A DNA stretch of 21,578 nucleotides from CAJBLF01 sp964613015. Lineage in GTDB: Bacteria > Patescibacteriota > Gracilibacteria > Absconditabacterales > Absconditicoccaceae. Position 1 is the stretch's first letter. Each line of letters starts with the position of its first letter. A program made the position numbers and the translations under genes. The stretch spans positions 1 to 21,578 of the forward strand of contig CAZTFP010000021.1 of NCBI GenBank assembly GCA_964613015.1, written 5' to 3'. The notes under the pieces were generated by a model. That model was not told the DNA's origin. It saw nothing but the letters and a program-made list of their open reading frames with translations, and ran no database searches. This document shows, in pieces, positions 18,593 to 21,578 of this stretch.

Positions 18593-21073
18593 TTACACTC
18601 CAACTCTAAAGTAAATTTCCTTATCGACTAATTCTCTTTTGGTTCACCACTTGAGTGCAGAAATTTGTTTCATTATTTCTATTTTTTCTGGTATGTTAAC
18701 TTTTGGCTTTAACCAAGGCAAATCTATGGTAAAACTAAATGGTCTGGTTGGTTGGTTATTGACTACTGTTTTTACTGCGGCTCTGAAAGTGTCCCCATTT
18801 ACCATATCTATTGCTGAGAATTCTGGACCCATTTCTTTTTCTAAAAATTCTGCATCAGTTGCTCCAACTTTGAATATAAATAAATTTCCTACGTTACCAA
18901 AAATAGTTTTTGAAAGATCAAGATTTCCTCCTAGTCATTCTTGTTTGAGTTGATCAATATATTGGTGAGCGATAATAAGTCATAATTTATACTTTCTTGC
19001 TTCTGATAAGATACTTTCTATTGAATTAGAAACGTAGTTTTGGAATTCATCGATATAAAGAAAATATGGTTTTCTGTCTTTGGGATCAAGACTTGCTCTT
19101 TTAAGTGCTGAAAGTTTAATTTGCATGGTCACCATTCTTCCAAGAAGTTTACTATTTTCTTCGCCTGTCAGTCCTTTAGAAAGTTTTACCATAATTACCT
19201 TTCCCTCGTTCATCGCATCAAAGAAATTAAATGCAGATTTTGGTTGTCCTATGACGTTTCTGATATATGTACCCGTCGTAAATGGTCAAAACTTTGCTTG
19301 GATGAATGGAATAATTTCAGCTTTTTCTCTGTCTCACATTTTTTTATATGTCTTGTTCCATCGGGCTGCGATTATAGGGTTTTTTACATTTCTAATTTTG
19401 GATTCTGCAAATGCATCATCGGTAAACAGTCTCATAATATCTATCAGTGTTCCTCATTCTGGTTGTTCCATCAATAAGAAACATGCGTTTCTAAAATAAT
19501 CTTGTATACGTGGTCCGAAAATTTCTTCTCCATACATAGAGACAAACATCTCTACAAGATCATTGGTTACTACATCTCTTTCATCGTCAGTTTCTGCTCC
19601 ATCCAATGGATTGAAGGCAATAGGATATTCAGTATTAGCTAAATCAAAATAAATCAAATCATCTATTCTTTCTTTGGGGAAATATTCCATTGTATCATCG
19701 ATCAAATCTCCGTGAGGATCTATGACACAAAATCCATTTCCTAATCTAATGTCTTCTTGTATTGCTGTTTTTATTAATGTTGATTTACCTGAACCTGTCT
19801 GTCCAATGATATACATGTGTCTCATCCTATCATCATTATTAGTCATGATCCTAATTTCCTTTTTGATACCTGCATATGTATTGTATCCAAGAAGAATTCC
19901 TTCGGTAGGAATGTTGTCGGGTGCTGGAACAATTTTATATTTTTGTCGACTAATGCGTGGATTCCTATTGAACTTTGCGTTGGGAATATGGATGATAGAG
20001 GAGAGTTCTTTGATACTTAAAATAGTTTTTTTGTCCCATTTATTGAGATTACCAAGTGTTCCATTATTGCTTCGAAATATTCTATTGATAAATTCTTTGG
20101 CAAACTCCTGGATTCTCTTCGCTTTTTTAAACTTCAATGCATTGAGTCCTATATAACTGTATTGGCTAAATCCTCTTGCAAGATCTTCTATAATTCTTTC
20201 TGGTCTCTTTGGATCTGGTGAGGTAACTAATGCTCTGATTTTGATAGAGAAGATTTCATCTTCGGCTTTTTTATCGAGATCACCAGTTTGTTGTTGGGTT
20301 AAATCGCTTTTCTTTTCTTCGTCTTTTGGTGCGTCTTTACTGTCCGTATTTGCACTTACAATTCATCTTCGAATATCTTTGAGTAAAAGTCACAAAAATC
20401 CTTTGTTTTTTCCGTCTTTTATTTTTTTAGATTCTTTTCTTAGCTGTTTGAGTGCGTCTTCCTCAAGAGGAGAAATGAGTATCTGTAAACACATTTTCTC
20501 ATCAGTTAGTACTTTGGAATATGCTGAAAGGAGACTATCCATAGGATCAGCCTCAAATGATTCGTAATTTTTGAGTGGATAAGCGTTGTCTTTTGTTAAT
20601 ACAAATTCTCCACCTGCCATATATTTTCCTGCTTCGAGTAATTTTGGTTGGTCAATGGGGTCAACTACAGCACCTATATAAAATGATGAGATGAGTTTCT
20701 CCATATTGTCTACGTGTTCTTCTGGTATTGCCATGATAAATTTTATCACTTCTTTTTCGATAAACATTTCCATACTGATATAATTATGTCAGAATTTTCT
20801 GTGTGTTCGTTTATCCTCAACTATCGAATAAAAATTTTTATATATCTGATTCATGATCTGCATATTTTGCTTCATATCTTTGATGGTATCCCCTCCATCT
20901 TCTCCTGACTTGGTTGTTACGCTTTTGGGAATTTTTACTTGAATATATCTTAACTTGTTTGCTTGTTGTATTCTATGTTTTTTATGTATCGATGAAAATA
21001 TTGCTTTGATGGTCAATGAGCCAATCAATCGTATTCCTCATGCTATGATAATGATGATAAGTAGGTTGGACAT
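18593..21073 (-). CDS. VirD4/TraG-like DNA-translocation ATPase (T4SS coupling type)
   Basis: The 826-residue protein has an N-terminal membrane helix (about 3-20, MSNLLIIIIIAGGIRLIG), a large N-terminal domain (about 60-300) I cannot name, and a VirD4/TraG/HerA-type motor domain. Walker A is IGQTGSGKST (424-432), followed by FCVIDPHGDLIDDTMEYFP, the block FDLANTEYPIAFNPLDG, Walker B YFLYIDEFQN (671-676) and the sensor GLIIAHQY. Such proteins pump DNA or feed substrates into type IV secretion or conjugation machines, or tether to DNA. About ten TGA codons are read as Gly. ATG 21073 is the start. No VirB4, relaxase or pilin gene lies in the window, so its partners are unknown. Confidence 0.85.
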
Positions 21074-21280
21074 AGGGTATTTCTTTCGCTAAAATTATAT
21101 TTTAATTTTCTCTACTAGTATAGCTAATATGCTTAAAAATGCAATTTTGTTGTTTTATTTTGTGCTTAAAATAGCTATTTATTCACCAAAACTATGAAAA
21201 TGTTATCCAGTATGGTTTGTGCCATAAATAGAAAATCACTTGTATTCTTTGTCTGTATATATATTTTCATGGTACAATAT

Positions 21281-21380
21281 ATATCTAGAGTGAACGATAG
21301 AGACTAGGCTCGTTATAATCGTTCCAGCAACCATCCGTTCAAGCGGAAAGGTGCTAAATCCTACCCTCACGGGAAAGATA
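21281..21380 (+). promoter_or_regulatory. SAM-I (S-box) riboswitch aptamer
   Basis: The plus strand carries the SAM-I core: P1 ATATC (21281-21285) with GATAT (21377-21381), then the TAGAG junction, P2 GAACGA (21292-21297) with TCGTTC (21319-21324), AGCAACC, P3 TCCG-TTCAAG-CGGA (21334-21347), the conserved AAGGTGCTAAATCC (21348-21361), a short P4 CCC-TCAC-GGG, and AAAGATA. The pseudoknot is present with its own bases: TAGG in the P2 loop (21305-21308) pairs with CCTA (21360-21363). It should sense S-adenosylmethionine and control a gene beyond the window edge. A promoter pair TTGTCT-18-TACAAT (21249-21278) is visible but would start the RNA inside P1, so the true start may be slightly upstream. 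Confidence 0.9.
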
Positions 21381-21405
21381 TTAAAAAGCATTATTACTGT
21401 TTTTG

Positions 21406-21436
21406 AACTCTTTCTTCGTGATTAAGAGTTTTTTTT
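21406..21436 (+). terminator. Expression-platform terminator of the SAM riboswitch
   Basis: The hairpin AACTCTT (21406-21412) with AAGAGTT (21424-21430) is followed by a T-tract of eight (21429-21436). An alternative antiterminator can form between GAAAGA (21373-21378, the 3' side of P1) and TCTTTC (21409-21414), which overlaps the 5' arm of the terminator. SAM binding would hold P1 and let the terminator form, so expression is switched off by SAM, as in known S-box leaders. Confidence 0.85.
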
Positions 21437-21479
21437 ATATATTGGCTGTATCAATTTATCGGTATTGCCAATATATAAA
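21434..21479. repeat. 13-bp inverted repeat after the riboswitch terminator
   Basis: TTTATATATTGGC (21434-21446) and GCCAATATATAAA (21467-21479) are exact reverse complements with a 20-base loop. The left arm overlaps the end of the riboswitch T-tract. It could be a second attenuator, a transcript-end element or a protein site. Confidence 0.6.
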
Positions 21480-21499
21480 TTCGACATCATAAAAACTTT

Positions 21500-21548
21500 T
21501 ATATGTTTCAATCAAAAGTATTCTTCATATTTTTGATTGAAACATATA
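21500..21548. repeat. 18-bp perfect inverted repeat near the window end
   Basis: TATATGTTTCAATCAAAA (21500-21517) and TTTTGATTGAAACATATA (21531-21548) are exact reverse complements around a 13-base loop, with no T-tract after them on the plus strand. It lies downstream of the SAM riboswitch terminator and before any visible coding start. The role is unknown; a transcript-stabilising hairpin, operator or small mobile repeat are all possible. Confidence 0.65.
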
Positions 21549-21578
21549 TAGTTACCAACTCAATAAATTCTCATTATA

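Noticed and set aside
21194..21307. Short plus-strand ORF of 37 codons with a hydrophobic core
   Set aside because: It runs into the 5' half of the SAM aptamer (P1 and P2), has no support from context, and AT-rich sequence easily gives hydrophobic short frames.
21500..21548. Possible CRISPR repeat, because the arm contains GTTTCAATC and GATTGAAAC as many CRISPR repeats do
   Set aside because: There is one copy of an 18-bp perfect palindrome with no direct repeats or regular spacers and no cas gene in the window.

Overview
The window comes from a low-GC bacterium that reads UGA as glycine (genetic code 25). This points to the Candidate Phyla Radiation lineages Absconditabacteria (SR1) or Gracilibacteria (BD1-5); the sequence alone does not separate the two. 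Under the standard code almost every gene is cut into fragments. With UGA = Gly the fragments join in one frame into full-length proteins, and more than 100 in-frame TGA codons fall where the families have glycine: the Walker A and signature glycines of the ABC ATPase, the glycine-rich loop of RsmG, and the Gly-Gly pairs of the Nudix protein and the glycosyltransferase. TGG is used for Trp in the same genes, in places next to TGA, which rules out UGA = Trp. All 22 complete genes end in TAA or TAG, none in TGA. No clear Shine-Dalgarno motif precedes the starts.

Layout. 1-948 (-): N-terminal part of a ClpA/B-family unfoldase, cut by the window edge. 1199-3106 (+): alanine racemase and a ZIP metal transporter. 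3176-4308 (-): membrane protein and rsmG. 4421-5395 (+): membrane-anchored protein. 5491-9764 (-): a long one-strand run with greA, an HPF/RaiA-like protein, a Nudix hydrolase, a hydrophilic unknown, a short hrcA, a 413-bp gap holding an inverted repeat and a possible structured RNA, an unknown protein, and an FtsE-like ATPase. 10074-11349 (+): pheS and a small membrane protein. 11401-13100 (-): MESH1/SpoT-type HD hydrolase and a GT4 glycosyltransferase. 13322-13735 (+): small anchored protein. 13869-15068 (-): RseP-type site-2 protease. 15221-17288 (+): tatD and an unknown UGA-rich protein. 17299-21073 (-): MFS transporter and a large VirD4/TraG-like ATPase. 21074-21578: no gene, but a SAM-I riboswitch with its terminator on the + strand, then two more strong hairpins; the regulated gene lies beyond the window.

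Most genes are core or housekeeping: protein quality control (Clp, HrcA, RseP), translation and transcription (PheS, RsmG, GreA, HPF-like), envelope (Alr, glycosyltransferase, FtsE) and transport (ZIP, MFS). Convergent gene pairs are often separated by bidirectional hairpin terminators. I see no insertion sequence, CRISPR array, tRNA or rRNA. The parts most worth a second look are the SAM-I riboswitch and its following hairpins, the large VirD4-like ATPase, the structured region upstream of hrcA, and the repeated operator-like motif between clp and alr.
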